Shown here: piece after piece, positions 1-10,732 of the stretch
Position numbering within the stretch: position 1 is the stretch's first letter
Layout: every line of letters begins with the position of its first letter
From: Asparagopsis taxiformis
Lineage: Eukaryota; Rhodophyta; Florideophyceae; Bonnemaisoniales; Bonnemaisoniaceae
Assembly: GCA_030407315.1 (NCBI GenBank)
Contig: JALQPE010002389.1
Span: 1-64,000 of the forward strand
Length of the DNA stretch: 64,000 nucleotides
Reading direction: 5' to 3'
Made by a program: the position numbers and the translations under genes
Notes under the pieces: generated by a model
What the model was told of the DNA's origin: nothing
Database searches by the model: none
Seen by the model: the letters and a program-made list of their open reading frames with translations, nothing else

Positions 1-1210
1 GACTCTACTGTGTCTGAAATCGGGCCTGGGGCAGTACTGTACGGCAGTAAATTTACTGCCTGAGGCAGTAAAATTTAGTACTGTAAAAATATAAATTAAT
101 GCCCTACTTGCCGGCAGTACAGTGCACTGCCCGGAGGCAGTGGCCATGTGCTGCCGACGGCAGTAGAAAGTACTGCCTGGATGTATGAGGTGAGGCAGTG
201 GTGGGAGGCAGTGATAGTTGCTGGATTTAGATTGTCTTTCTGGCAGTGATTTGTGCTACATTGGCCTGTAAAATAAAGTAGTATATTGTGCTGACTTGGG
301 CAGCACGGGGAGGGAGTAAAATATGCTGTCCAGGAATATGGCCCACGGCAGTACTATTTGGTGGCGTGGGATGCACCGTGTGGCAGTAGAAGCTAGTGTT
401 TCCGGCAGCGTGCTGTGCTGGCTGCAGGCCCGAATGACGGCAGCACATTTTGCTATATTTAGGTAGTGCCCCGATGTACTGTATGATACTGCCTGCAGGT
501 CATGGCAGAGGCAGAGAAATGTACTGTATTCTATTATTGGACAAAGCAGTAATTTCTGCTGCTGTGTGGTGCTGCTTTTTTTTGTACTTACAGGTAGTGA
601 CAAGTCTATGTTCTGGCAGTAGAGTAATGCAGTGGAATATGATGACAGCAGACATGCTTCGAGGCTGTGTATTCTACTGCCTGTGGAAGCGAGTGGGGAC
701 AGTAAATTATGATGTCTGACGAAATGTGTGAAAGCAATGAAATGAGGTGCTGATAGTCTCTGGGAAAAGCTGCCTGATAGTACTGCTTTATGATACGAAA
801 AGTGCTACCGTACCGTGCTACTTGCCGTGGTGGAAAGTGCTGCCGTGCTCTACTACTTGCGTATGTGTAAATCACTGCCACGCTGTACTGCTCCAGGATA
901 TGTGAATTGCTGCCCCACAGCACTACAAAAAGTAGTAGATTTTGATGTATTATAGAGCTGTCCAGATCAGCGTAAAGTACTGTCTGATAGTGTTGTACTC
1001 GACAGGGGCATAGGACAGTACCAGTTACTGCCTGTGGCAGTGCAGTGTACTACCTGGAAGTGCTACCTGTGGCAGTACATTTCACTACCTGGAACTAGTG
1101 CTTGAGACAGTACAATTTACTGCCGGGAAGTCTATACTGAACCAGTAAATTGTAGTGCCTGGCGGTACTGACTCGGACAGAACGGGAAAGTAGTAGAATA
1201 TGATGCCTAG
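1..1210. repeat. Left subterminal repeat region (GGCAGT/ACTGCC array)
   Basis: GGCAGT and its complement ACTGCC recur dozens of times at irregular spacing, often paired as ACTGCCTGAGGCAGT-like palindromes separated by AT-rich bases. Reading frames here are translations of the repeats and carry no recognisable protein. CACTA elements of plants carry comparable short subterminal repeats that bind the element's own regulatory protein; whether that holds here is inference. The same motif reappears only at 23455-23828 on the other side of the gene block. Confidence 0.75.
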
Positions 1211-2609
1211 GGTAATACTTTCTAGTGCCTACAATTGATGTTCAGGACGATAGAATGAGGTGGAAATGCCATTCCAGCCGCATGTTCAGGCATCTGGCTA
1301 CGAAATGTCGGGCAGAATGGAGTATCTCTCTCGGTGGTCTTCATAGAAGTGTATAGGGATAACCAAGTGTGATCTAAAAGGATGTCAGAATTTTTATGTA
1401 GCAAGGACAACGATGCCTGAAGGATTGTTTCAGTTCTATCATTAGACTAGACTACTCATAAAATCGAACTATCGTATCTAAAATCTTACTATCTCTACAA
1501 CCAGGACTATTGTGCAAGCAAATCGAGTTCCTTGCTGTTTCAAAACTACATGTGATGTTCAGACAGGAGGGAAATAAACACCATTACAGATGATTTGCAA
1601 CAGGTTAGCAATCGGATATAGAAAAGTATTGTAAAGGATGAGAAGAACATGAGTATGAATGGAATGAACAAACTTACCATCATTGAACTATTTTTGCGTG
1701 CAAAGGTATTGGTTGTAGGTTGGAATGACGAAAGCTTGCAAGCTTTCGTCATTCCAACCTATAACCAATACCTATGCCAGAATCATTTGCAATCAATAGA
1801 CTAGAATAGGATCAGCGAAGAACGATATTTATGGTTAGTGCACTATCTTTCATGGAAAGCATGTGGAAAGAAATGAGAGAGGGAAAGATACCTACTCGAC
1901 AACGTACCAGCCTTACCTGTCATCTTCATGATAACCGGATGATGAAATGGTCCTATACGTCGCGCATCAACAGCCTTAAATAGACAGCTCATCCACTCAT
2001 AATGACCTCGTCGTAACTGGAAGGCAGATGATTTGGCAGACGATGATGTGGCAGATGATTTGGCAGCGGATGATCTGTCAAATTTTCTGGACGTGATAAA
2101 TTAGCAGAAATAGAAATCATGCCCCTACGCAATGTCAAACCAACCTAAAAGTCTTGGTATTGATGTTTAGCTGCATACTGAAGGAGAAACATCGAATAAA
2201 TGCTGTAAATTAGAGTAGTAGACAATCCGAAAGAGAATTGCAACCGTGTTCTCATCTATATATAGTTTATTACCATAACAAGATTACTATTGAGGCCTAT
2301 TATACCATGTACTGAAGCTAAATTGTAAATGATTCGTGTATTTCATTCAGAAAAGGAAGCAGGAATCGTTGGAGGCATTAAAGATCGCTGAAGAACCCAA
2401 CATGGGAAATCAAGTCACCTGTTCCTTGAGTTAGGTAGGACACTAGTCAGTGTGAAGTTTTCGATAAGATGTAACGGTAAGAAAATATAGGTACCATAAA
2501 CTATTACAGTGGCCTGGTTAAAAAGAGACGGATACCATCTTATTAGTTGCCTACTAGTTGACATTAATCCACAATTTGTGCAAGGTTCTCTCGAATCCAA
2601 AGAGAAGAG
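1211..2609. other. Non-coding interior flank upstream of the transposase
   Basis: AT-rich sequence without a credible gene. It contains the long palindrome at 1705-1772 and a short direct repeat around 2025-2075 built on GATGATTTGGCAG. It probably contains the transposase promoter, but I see no convincing TATA box at a sensible distance. Confidence 0.5.
1705..1772. repeat. Near-perfect 68-bp palindrome
   Basis: Two 34-base arms (1705-1738 and 1739-1772) are reverse complements with one mismatch and no spacer. The centre reads AAGCTTGCAAGCTT. It lies about 0.85 kb upstream of the transposase start, inside the left flank of the DNA transposon. It could form a cruciform or be a recent fold-back duplication; no function is shown. 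Confidence 0.85.
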
Positions 2610-5600
2610 ATGAAACGAACAGCTGTTCGGAAGAAAGGTACACCTCGAAGAACCCGGAGAAGGTTTGAATCATTGCCAATCCCATACGAAAGTGGGACAA
2701 GGCACGAAAATGGGGAAACCCCGCTAGTTTCGAACGAAACATTCGAGGTTCACGCCGATATACCGGACGAAAACGTCGGAAAAGCATCTGCTGAAGACGA
2801 GAATATTTCTAGTGGCAATGGAGAAGAGCACATTGATTTTTTGAGGCTGGAAAAGTTACCAGAGAAGAAGAAACGATAGGCTCTGAGGAAAGCTCGGCCG
2901 AGAGCTGTGATGACCACGACGGAGAAGAGGCAGCGGAAGATGACCGCGGACTTGTGGATAAACTGCTGACCTGGCCAGTATTCTCTGCAATAATATTGCT
3001 TAGTGGAACGCTACGGATGAAACGCAAGGACTATGAAGGTATGCGTGAGATGTCTAATTTCAAGCGGGACATTTCGGATCAAGCACCCAGCGACTCGTAC
3101 ATGAGGAAAGTCATTTTACCGTTCATTCTGAAAACATGTTTCCCACAAAGCATGGATACAACGTGTGAAATAGATGTAACAAAAAGCGGCTCTAGGCTTG
3201 GAAAGATGTCTCCAGGACTGTCTAGTAGCCGTAGAGCTCATTGTACTACATCGGTACGAGTCGTGCTACCGAGCACATGGGCGGAAAGGGATATACAGAC
3301 CGGACCCATTCTGGACTGCATAAAGTCTAGTAAAAGGGATAGTAGTGATGAAAGAGAAGATGAAGCATATCAAATTGCTTCAGAAAGTATTGAAAACTCT
3401 TTCATTGTCAAATGCCGTTCAGCTGTTCTGAATGACCCATTCCATCGCATTTCGGTAAGTGCATCAGATCATGACGGTCACAAGATGCACAGAAAGGTAT
3501 ACGCCCGACATGGAGACGAGTTGAGGATCATATGTATGCCGACGACAAATCAAGAGGCCCTGGTGGCTAAGCTGGGAGGAGCCAGAACGAAACAGGGAAA
3601 GAACATCGAAACTGGAAAGAATTCTAGGAGCAGAAGAAGTTTTACAGCAAGGAGTGACTGGAGAATTGAAGCTATCATCATTGCAAGTTATCTTGCAACC
3701 GGAGAAGAACAACAAGAATCAAATATGGAAGATGTGATAGGCCCGCAAATCGATGCAATGGAAGAAACTGAGAAAAGAAATGCGAGGCGTGTCGTCTCCA
3801 CCACAACGCTCGACGGAGAACATTGCAACAATGATATTCGGGCAGGTGACGCTATCACTCTGTTTCGGCCAAAAAGTAAGTCTGATGGGAGCACATTTGA
3901 AGAGTTACTACTCGTGAACAGACATCTGAAAAAGGGACGCTCTGAACATGCGACTTTTCTCATTTGCTCCACAAGGGGAGCAACTGGGCAGCTACATCGC
4001 GAACAAATTCGGGTGAAAGACGTCCAGCTCATAGGAGCTCCAGACAAGAGGTCTAGATGGCACCCCGGCTCTAAACGTATGGATGCCTGCAGTGAGGGGA
4101 ATCTTTCAGATGGCAGGAAATATATCGTATACCGATTTCTGCTATATGCTGATGACTTCCAGCCGTTCACAAGCCGGAAAGGAAGTTTTGGTGGCTGCTA
4201 TATGCTTCCATTAGGCATACAGCCAAGCAAGAGAGCAAGCTTCCACGCAGTCCGCGTTCTTGGATTCGTTCCCCCGGGAGTTTCAACAAATGTTGTAATT
4301 GAGAGAGTTGTACCCGACATTGTGAAGGGAAGTACAGACGGTTTTCCAGCGAAAGATGCAAATGGAGAAGACGTGGTCATATTCCTGGATCCTGTTGGAT
4401 TTATCGGAGATTACCCAGCTGTTTCGCATACTCTGGATGTCCGTGGACACACCAGTAATACACCATGCCATAGCTGCATTTTCGAAAAGCAAGATATGAG
4501 CAGCAGTGGAGGTTCACGAAATGCATACACAGCATTGCTAAACAGTCAGATGAGTACGCATGCCCGAGGAATGCACCGAAACAAGCTTGTGAGGGAAGTC
4601 GCATCGCAAGATCAGCTCAAAGTTCTTGGACTAAGCCTAGATCCGATTGAGAATAAGGCACTCCATAATTTGAGTGAATCCCTTAATCGTGTGCGGAGAG
4701 GAGTTCCTACAAACGAAGAAGGAGTTCCAGTTGTTCCTTGTCAATTCGATCCATATCGCTCTGCTGTAGTTGCCCCAGACCATCTGCTCTCCGGACTGGC
4801 TCAAGATGTGATGAATGCGACAATCACCGCAGCAACACCTGTACTTCGAAATGTTGCGGAAACAGTTCTACTGAATACCCTCCGAATGTTCTGTTTGAGT
4901 AGTCAGAGTCAGGTATTCGGGCAGAACTACCTATTATCGATGAACATGAGCGATATATTCGCTGTTCTCGTTGTAGCTCCCCAAGCATTTTATTCGGCAT
5001 TTCGTATCGTCATCGGGAACTCTTGGGACGGGTATGAAAAACTTGAACGTATTCTTCGTTTGCTGAAAAAGTTTCAAATGGTTGTTGCCAGCATTCGATT
5101 CATCCCAACATGGTGGATAGATGGACTTGAGTCAACCAGGAGGTTCGAGGCCGAGAATGGCGGACGTCATGACCACATTCTAGCTCTTGTTTCAGACTAT
5201 ATGAAAGAACTGCATGAGGTATGCAAGAAGGATCCTATTGCAATGAAACATCTGGACAAACCGAACTTGCATCGGTTGATAGAATTTTGCGTACATACAT
5301 TACCAGCTTTTGGAGCTGCGAAACATGTGGAAGAGCTTTTATTCGAGAGAATGCACCAGCCTCTTAAAAGAGGGGTTCGAAACTCGAACCATAAGAATGA
5401 ACATCTGTCATCAATGGAGCTCATCATGGCCGATGACTGGCTCGCACGAATAGCCATCACGCTGGGTGCGGTAGGTCACAATACAAAACAATGGACGTCT
5501 GCCGATTGCAGACGCGTGTATTTTGCACTAGGAAAAGGAATTTCGGAGAGTCCACATGCGACAGAAGAGGCAGCAAAAAGATGCTTCTTAAGTCCTGTAT

Positions 5601-6310
5601 TCCATCTCATATCAGAGAGGAGCAGTACTATGGTGAGCACCCACTGTCCAATCACGCGGTGGCGAGGGGAATCTGTTGAAGACGCGAAAAATGTTCCGGC
5701 AGAAGAAACCGTCATGATGGCAAGGATACGTAAAGCTTCTGAAACTTTTCTCAGAACCAGACAGGTAAACGGGTCTCAACATGGTGAACGACTATGGTGG
5801 CTCACTGCTGCACAAAGAGTGCGCACTAGTCATGAGGGATCTGAGAGCGAATCGAGGTTAGGGCGTGCTGAACCTGGAAGCATCATTCAAGCAGTGTGCA
5901 AAGATGGATGGTATGATGCTGGTATAGTAGTACCCGCCCATAGCAGGACGAGCATGGAGGAATTCACATGTTCCAGACGTGTCCTTTTCGTCACATTGTC
6001 CTTTTTTATTGTGGTAGGGCAAGGAGAGGAGAAGAAGGCAAAGAAATGGAAGCAGAAAACTCCATATGCTGTCTGCATTCCCTTGACATGCACTGGAGAC
6101 GGTATGTACCGGAAAGGTGGGAATGATACTATAGTTCACGTTGAAATGAACGACGGGGTCCGAGAAGTTTTGCACGTACATAACTGCGAGTCAGGAGTTT
6201 GTTCATACGATAGACAAAGTGGCATTGTAGAGCACAATAGTGATATTCTTTCTGGTGGTGAAGTGAGCGTCTTAACTAGAGAAGATGGATACCCACCACG
6301 TTCAGCATAG
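2610..6310 (+). CDS. Tnp2/CACTA-like DDE transposase (single apparent frameshift)
   Basis: Transposase of the RNase H-fold DDE type related to CACTA Tnp2 and KDZ transposases. An ATG at 2610 opens a basic/acidic N-terminus. The frame ends at 2879, but the main frame (open from about 2835, stop 6310) carries on with the same acidic composition; one extra T in the six-T run at 2837-2842 would join them into about 1,230 residues. Counting from the GTG at 2954, candidate catalytic residues are D400 or D401 (LLYADDFQPF), D486 (GFIGDYPAVSHTLD) and E798 (LFERMHQPLKRGVRN, like the FERxxxxLK segment of Tnp2). C505 and C508 (PCHSC) fit the zinc ligands found next to the second Asp in this superclade. 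Segments around residues 290-370 and 970-990 (GWYDAGIVV) look BAH/Tudor-like. The frameshift may be a real mutation, slippage or a homopolymer sequence error. Confidence 0.8.
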
Positions 6311-7207
6311 AGTGTTCCAGCACAGTGTTTAATACATCAGTAAACTTTCGTAATTCATTTAGCAGCAGTCCTGATCAAGTCTTCCAACAAATGCTATACA
6401 AAATTTGTACATGTCGTTTGAAGAATAGAGTGGGATTTTGTTCCATGCGCACAAATAAAGTGTGTTTTGCGAAGAGCGTACGCACTTACGTACGTATGAC
6501 GCCATTGGTACTAGAGATGGAGCCGCGAGTTGCAGGACTCCTAGTTCCACAAAGTTGAGTTCGCATAATCCAATGGAGAGCTGGCACCTGGCCAATGAAG
6601 TGGAAAATAATACCCGTATAGTTTTCTGGCTCCAGTGACAAGTGGAGTAGTGACTGATGGCTCTGCTGGCCATGGAGCCGGCACCTGGCCAATGAAGTGG
6701 AAAATAATACCCGGTATAGTTTTGGCTCCAGTGACAAGTGGAGTATTGTGACTGATGGCTGTCTGCTGGCCAATGGGGAGCCGGCACCTGGCCAATGCAG
6801 TGGAAAATAATACCCGGTATAGTTTTTTGGCTCCAGTGACAAGTGGAGTATGTGACTGCTGGCTGTAATGGTGGATGGTAGTGGCGACAAGGCCAAGTGA
6901 GTGGCAATAATGGCCAATGAGTGAATTGGCTCCAGTGACAAGTAGTACTATGATTCATGGCAATGGGATGGTTTTGGAACGAAGGAATGTGTGTGGGAAG
7001 TCCTTCGTCGAGGAATGACAGATGGCCGAATACAATTGGAGCGCGTGGAAGGTGAATCAATAACTGATATTTCACGTTTAGACGTGTAGGGAGATCGTTT
7101 CCCGCCAAATACCACCTTGAAAGAGGAATATCTCTTGATCGTGTAGTCGGAGAGAAAAGGTATCTTTGTTATCCTGAACGGCTTCTCTACGCGTCCAAAT
7201 CTTTGCA
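6311..7207. other. Intergenic region between transposase and ParB-dioxygenase gene
   Basis: No gene. The middle is occupied by the tandem dyad array at 6565-6945; the last 250 bases, upstream of the ATG at 7208, presumably hold the promoter of the next gene. Minus-strand frames here translate the repeats. Confidence 0.5.
6565..6945. repeat. Intergenic dyad module, cluster 1 (three cores)
   Basis: Three roughly 100-bp tandem units, each with GGCACCTGGCCAAT, then AAAATAATACCCGGTAT, then GGCTCCAGTGACAAGTGGAG. Cores start near 6603, 6701 and 6803; a fourth unit near 6900 has lost its core. The arrangement CCAAT / CACCTGG / AATAATACC:GGTAT is shared with clusters 2 to 4, though here the right half of the core is degenerate (GGTATAGTTTT). 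Confidence 0.8.
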
Positions 7208-10200
7208 ATGGCCGGAAGCGACACTGAGCGCGCTGCGGAACCAAAGGATACCGTCGAAAGCGTTGCAGAGAGACTTGCAACGACGGTAGGCGGTGATAAA
7301 ACACCCTCCGGAGGTTCTGCTGATGGAGGGGCTCCGTCTGCAGCGGGAAGGGAGACGGCAGATAGCCAGACACCCATTCAGGGAGCAGACGCTGCCATGA
7401 TAGAGGCAGCAAAAACCCTTGGTGATATATCACCATCTGGGAAAAACACTCTACGCTTTCCATCTACTCCTGGGACGGTGAAATCGAAAAACAGGGAGAG
7501 GTCTAACGTCCGTGAAGGCGAGGGGAGTCCTGCTGGCATGGAAGCATCAGAAGAGTCTGTGATGGGGATTGACATCAACATTGTCGAATGCAGGACTGAA
7601 CCTAAAATGATCAATCCGCTAGATGTTGCCAAACCGGAATCAACTTCTCGTCTTGTGCAGGAGGCCAGAGTGCGCGATCTGGTCAGCAAAATATCTACCG
7701 AGGGGTTTCTGGAAACTGGCACCCGAATGACCATCTGTGAAACAATGGGGTCAGACGGACGGAAGAAACTGCAGTGCATTGATGGAGGTCATCGTATCAG
7801 CGCTTTGCAGTCGATTGTGGAAAACAAACCGACAGTTGCTGATCGATGGAGACTGAGGAGCATTAGCGTTGACTTCATCCGACCACCTGGAACCCGTGAA
7901 ATGTTTCATCCTCTTGAAGTGATGCGAATATCGCAGAAGCTGAACGAAAAGACTCATGACGTGATAGAAGTTTCTATTGCTGACCACGTCTGTACGGTCA
8001 TGAAGTTCATGATGATGAAGGGCTTGATGAAGGCGAAGGTAAATGTGTGCACAAAAGTTGTAGTCGAGAACAAGGTCATTCCAGGTTGTCAGGAAGGAAT
8101 CATGATGAAGTACGTTTCGATTGCGCAGGGCTTCGGAGACGTAAATAACCCGGCGTTCGAACATTGGTCAGCTATCCCAAGTCGATTTGCAACTGAAACT
8201 AGTCCGCCAGACTCGAAGAATATGCAGGGATGCACTGTGGACGTCCTATTCGCTTCTGCGTTTCGAAAAGCTTCGGTGGACACCAAACTTGTCATTCTAG
8301 AGCTCACTGCAATGTGGACGATGTGGAAACGTAGGAAAGGAGATGGTGGTATAAGTCTAAAGACATGCGCGCAAAAGTGGTGCTACAGCATGTGTGAAAT
8401 ATATGACATACTTGAGAAAGCTGTACGGAAAGAAAACTCCTGGCATTCCTCACCTCATCCATGTTTCAGGAAGTTACATGAAGTACCGGAGCCAGGTGGA
8501 CGAACACGAAAAACCATACGATATCGCATTTTGACTGTCCTCAAAGATTTCTATCCTTCCGACGCACCAACTGGGAGAGGTATACGTGCAGCATTGACGC
8601 GGTCTATGATGAAAGAAATCCGTTATGTGGTTTTCAACGGCCCAATTCTATCGGATGACTCTCTCGACCATTCCGTCGCGCCTGAAATAGGTGTGCAGGA
8701 AAGGCGGACTAGGCGAAAATCCTTGGAAGGGAATACTGCACCTCAACCACGACAACAATCCGCATCGTATGGTGATACTTCAAATGCTGCCATTGATCGC
8801 TCGGACGTGGTACAGAGTCCAAATGTACTTACCCAACAGCAGACACAGGGCAGTCTGGAAATATCGGATCGTGTTAACGCTGAGGTCGGTGCTGCAACAC
8901 AGGTTGGTGAAGAGGCGACAGGGAAAGCGGCAGATTCCGAAAGCGCAAAGCAGGTTACAACGGACCGCGCAGTGCCTACTGCGCCTACCGAGAACAATTC
9001 TTCGAAACCTGGAGATTGTGAAGTTGGGGATGTGTTGCAGAAGAACGTAGGAACTCAAGAGCTTGAACCAACTGGTGCAAATCGAGGAAGAAATGACCAC
9101 GGTGATGAAAATGACCTGCAACAATCACCTAGCCCAGTGGCAGCCGGAAGTGCCACGCTCAGACCAGAGCAGGGTGGAAAGTCGCCGGCGAATATGTCAG
9201 TTGGTCATCCAAGAACTGGTCGAGATGGTGAAGGAGGTCCTGAATCTAGGAAGAGCGATGGGTCTGGAACGAAAGATGTCCGCGAAGAATGTCCCGAACA
9301 TTCTTCTGGAAGGACAACGGAGGACCCGATGAAAGGTGTACGAAATCAGGGTGATGGCACTGGAGACGCTATGTTATCTACAGCGGATGTCGGCCTACCT
9401 GTTTTACCTGAGCTGGAGGACACGGAAACACCTGTTACCAGTTCTACGCCTAGGAAGTTGATGAAAGCCAAGCACAGCAGTGGTTTCGTGCCCTTAAAGG
9501 CAAAGCCGAGGAATACGGAGACGCCGCCAATGATTCTACGATCCAAACGGAAATTGGTGGATGTCACCCCTCAAGAGGTTATTGACCTGGTGGGAGAGGA
9601 TACCAGCAGGCCGCGGCAGAAGAAGAAGCAAAAGATGCGTGAAGACGCAAATTTGCAATCCGGCAAAGACGCTGCAGTCCACGCGGTTCAAGGAGGTCAG
9701 TATTCGGACAGGCAACAAAATGATGTCCCTGACAAAGATGTGGAGGAAGGTATAGAAGCGAAACTGCCTGTTATCATTCATCCCGACAGTCGAATGAAAT
9801 ACTATGTGAATGGGAAACTGGTCGATACGCTTCGAGCCGAGGTCGCTGAAGCAGCAGCGAGTGCCTATTCGGCACAAAATGTTTCCGCTGAGTTTCTCTC
9901 GAGGGCTTATTTCCGAGAGAAACGAAATGAAATAGACTTGGTTGGGTTTACAATTCTGGACGGAATATTCAAGTCTTCTACTACTGCAGATGCGATCCAC
10001 GAACTGCTCCTTCATTTTTCTGCGTTGTTTGAGGAACGTCTCGAGGATGCCAAGAAGAACTCTGAATCCGGTGACACCCGCAGAGATCCGGACTGGACAC
10101 CGTGGTGCATGGCTATGATGGATGGGAAAAACTCTGATGAAGAAGGTGAGAAGGGCAGAGGAATCTTTATAACAAAGCGGAAGAGCTTATGTGATGACCT

Positions 10201-10732
10201 CGAGGATAACAATAATAATCTCTATCGGAAGAAGATGATTGTTGAGCTCGGTCTAGGTATTTGTGCGGAAGGTTTGGAATTGAGGACTAGTGGGAAGGAC
10301 CCGATGGCCTTCCCCAGCACTGGAACTACTTTAGTGCTGACTGGAGAGCGGACTAAACCTCGTGCTGGACATACAGACTATGAAGTGGGAATCGATGAAG
10401 TTAACAGTCCCCCTTCTCCGCCATCCTACTTCATGATGTCAAGCGGCGCAGATGGATTCGGCCTCGTGCTTGCACCCTACAGTCATGTCTGTTTATCCCA
10501 TCCCAACAGAGAGTTATACAGAGTTCCAATGAAGAGGTGTGAAGTACCACCATATTCTGTTCTTGTCTGCCGAGGGGATGTTTATCACCACGAGGAAGGA
10601 TTTGAGAGCAATAAGGGTCTTCAATACAAGTTCCCGATCCGATCTCACATATTCCTCAAAACTGAGCAGCATCAAAGTGAAGAAGGAGAATATGTCGTTG
10701 GACATTGGGAGGGCAATTCGAAATTGAAGTGA
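7208..10732 (+). CDS. ParB-like / 2OG-Fe(II) dioxygenase-like fusion protein (intact)
   Basis: Intronless 1,174-residue protein. Residues about 125-215 look like a ParB/sulfiredoxin-type domain with the signature I-D-G-G-H-R-I-S-A-L near 190-199, matching GxxRxxA. The middle (about 430-830) is low-complexity and charged, with a basic nuclear-localisation-like stretch (RPRQKKKQKM). The C-terminus resembles a double-stranded beta-helix 2-oxoglutarate/Fe(II) dioxygenase: GFTILDGIF strand, H1055-T-D1057 as the HxD iron motif, H1127 in CRGDVYHHEEGF as distal histidine, and R1145 in FPIRSHIFL as the 2OG-binding arginine. Such enzymes include nucleic-acid demethylases and base hydroxylases; a DNA substrate is inferred from the ParB domain and the neighbouring methyltransferase. 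A decayed paralogue lies just downstream. The ATG at 7208 opens the longest frame. Confidence 0.78.
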   Translation: MAGSDTERAAEPKDTVESVAERLATTVGGDKTPSGGSADGGAPSAAGRETADSQTPIQGADAAMIEAAKTLGDISPSGKNTLRFPSTPGTVKSKNRERSNVREGEGSPAGMEASEESVMGIDINIVECRTEPKMINPLDVAKPESTSRLVQEARVRDLVSKISTEGFLETGTRMTICETMGSDGRKKLQCIDGGHRISALQSIVENKPTVADRWRLRSISVDFIRPPGTREMFHPLEVMRISQKLNEKTHDVIEVSIADHVCTVMKFMMMKGLMKAKVNVCTKVVVENKVIPGCQEGIMMKYVSIAQGFGDVNNPAFEHWSAIPSRFATETSPPDSKNMQGCTVDVLFASAFRKASVDTKLVILELTAMWTMWKRRKGDGGISLKTCAQKWCYSMCEIYDILEKAVRKENSWHSSPHPCFRKLHEVPEPGGRTRKTIRYRILTVLKDFYPSDAPTGRGIRAALTRSMMKEIRYVVFNGPILSDDSLDHSVAPEIGVQERRTRRKSLEGNTAPQPRQQSASYGDTSNAAIDRSDVVQSPNVLTQQQTQGSLEISDRVNAEVGAATQVGEEATGKAADSESAKQVTTDRAVPTAPTENNSSKPGDCEVGDVLQKNVGTQELEPTGANRGRNDHGDENDLQQSPSPVAAGSATLRPEQGGKSPANMSVGHPRTGRDGEGGPESRKSDGSGTKDVREECPEHSSGRTTEDPMKGVRNQGDGTGDAMLSTADVGLPVLPELEDTETPVTSSTPRKLMKAKHSSGFVPLKAKPRNTETPPMILRSKRKLVDVTPQEVIDLVGEDTSRPRQKKKQKMREDANLQSGKDAAVHAVQGGQYSDRQQNDVPDKDVEEGIEAKLPVIIHPDSRMKYYVNGKLVDTLRAEVAEAAASAYSAQNVSAEFLSRAYFREKRNEIDLVGFTILDGIFKSSTTADAIHELLLHFSALFEERLEDAKKNSESGDTRRDPDWTPWCMAMMDGKNSDEEGEKGRGIFITKRKSLCDDLEDNNNNLYRKKMIVELGLGICAEGLELRTSGKDPMAFPSTGTTLVLTGERTKPRAGHTDYEVGIDEVNSPPSPPSYFMMSSGADGFGLVLAPYSHVCLSHPNRELYRVPMKRCEVPPYSVLVCRGDVYHHEEGFESNKGLQYKFPIRSHIFLKTEQHQSEEGEYVVGHWEGNSKLK

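Noticed and set aside
1..1210. Frames of 70-115 codons in the GGCAGT region
   Set aside because: Composition is dictated by the subterminal repeats; no start context or domain.
2610..6310. Assignment to the KDZ transposons that travel with TET/JBP genes in fungi
   Set aside because: The transposase superclade is shared, but the CACTA terminus and subterminal arrays fit CACTA better; kept only as an alternative.
6359..7108. 249-codon minus-strand frame with repeated CHWSQ-like blocks
   Set aside because: It translates the dyad module cluster 1; repetition follows the DNA repeat, and shorter frames in the other phases do the same.
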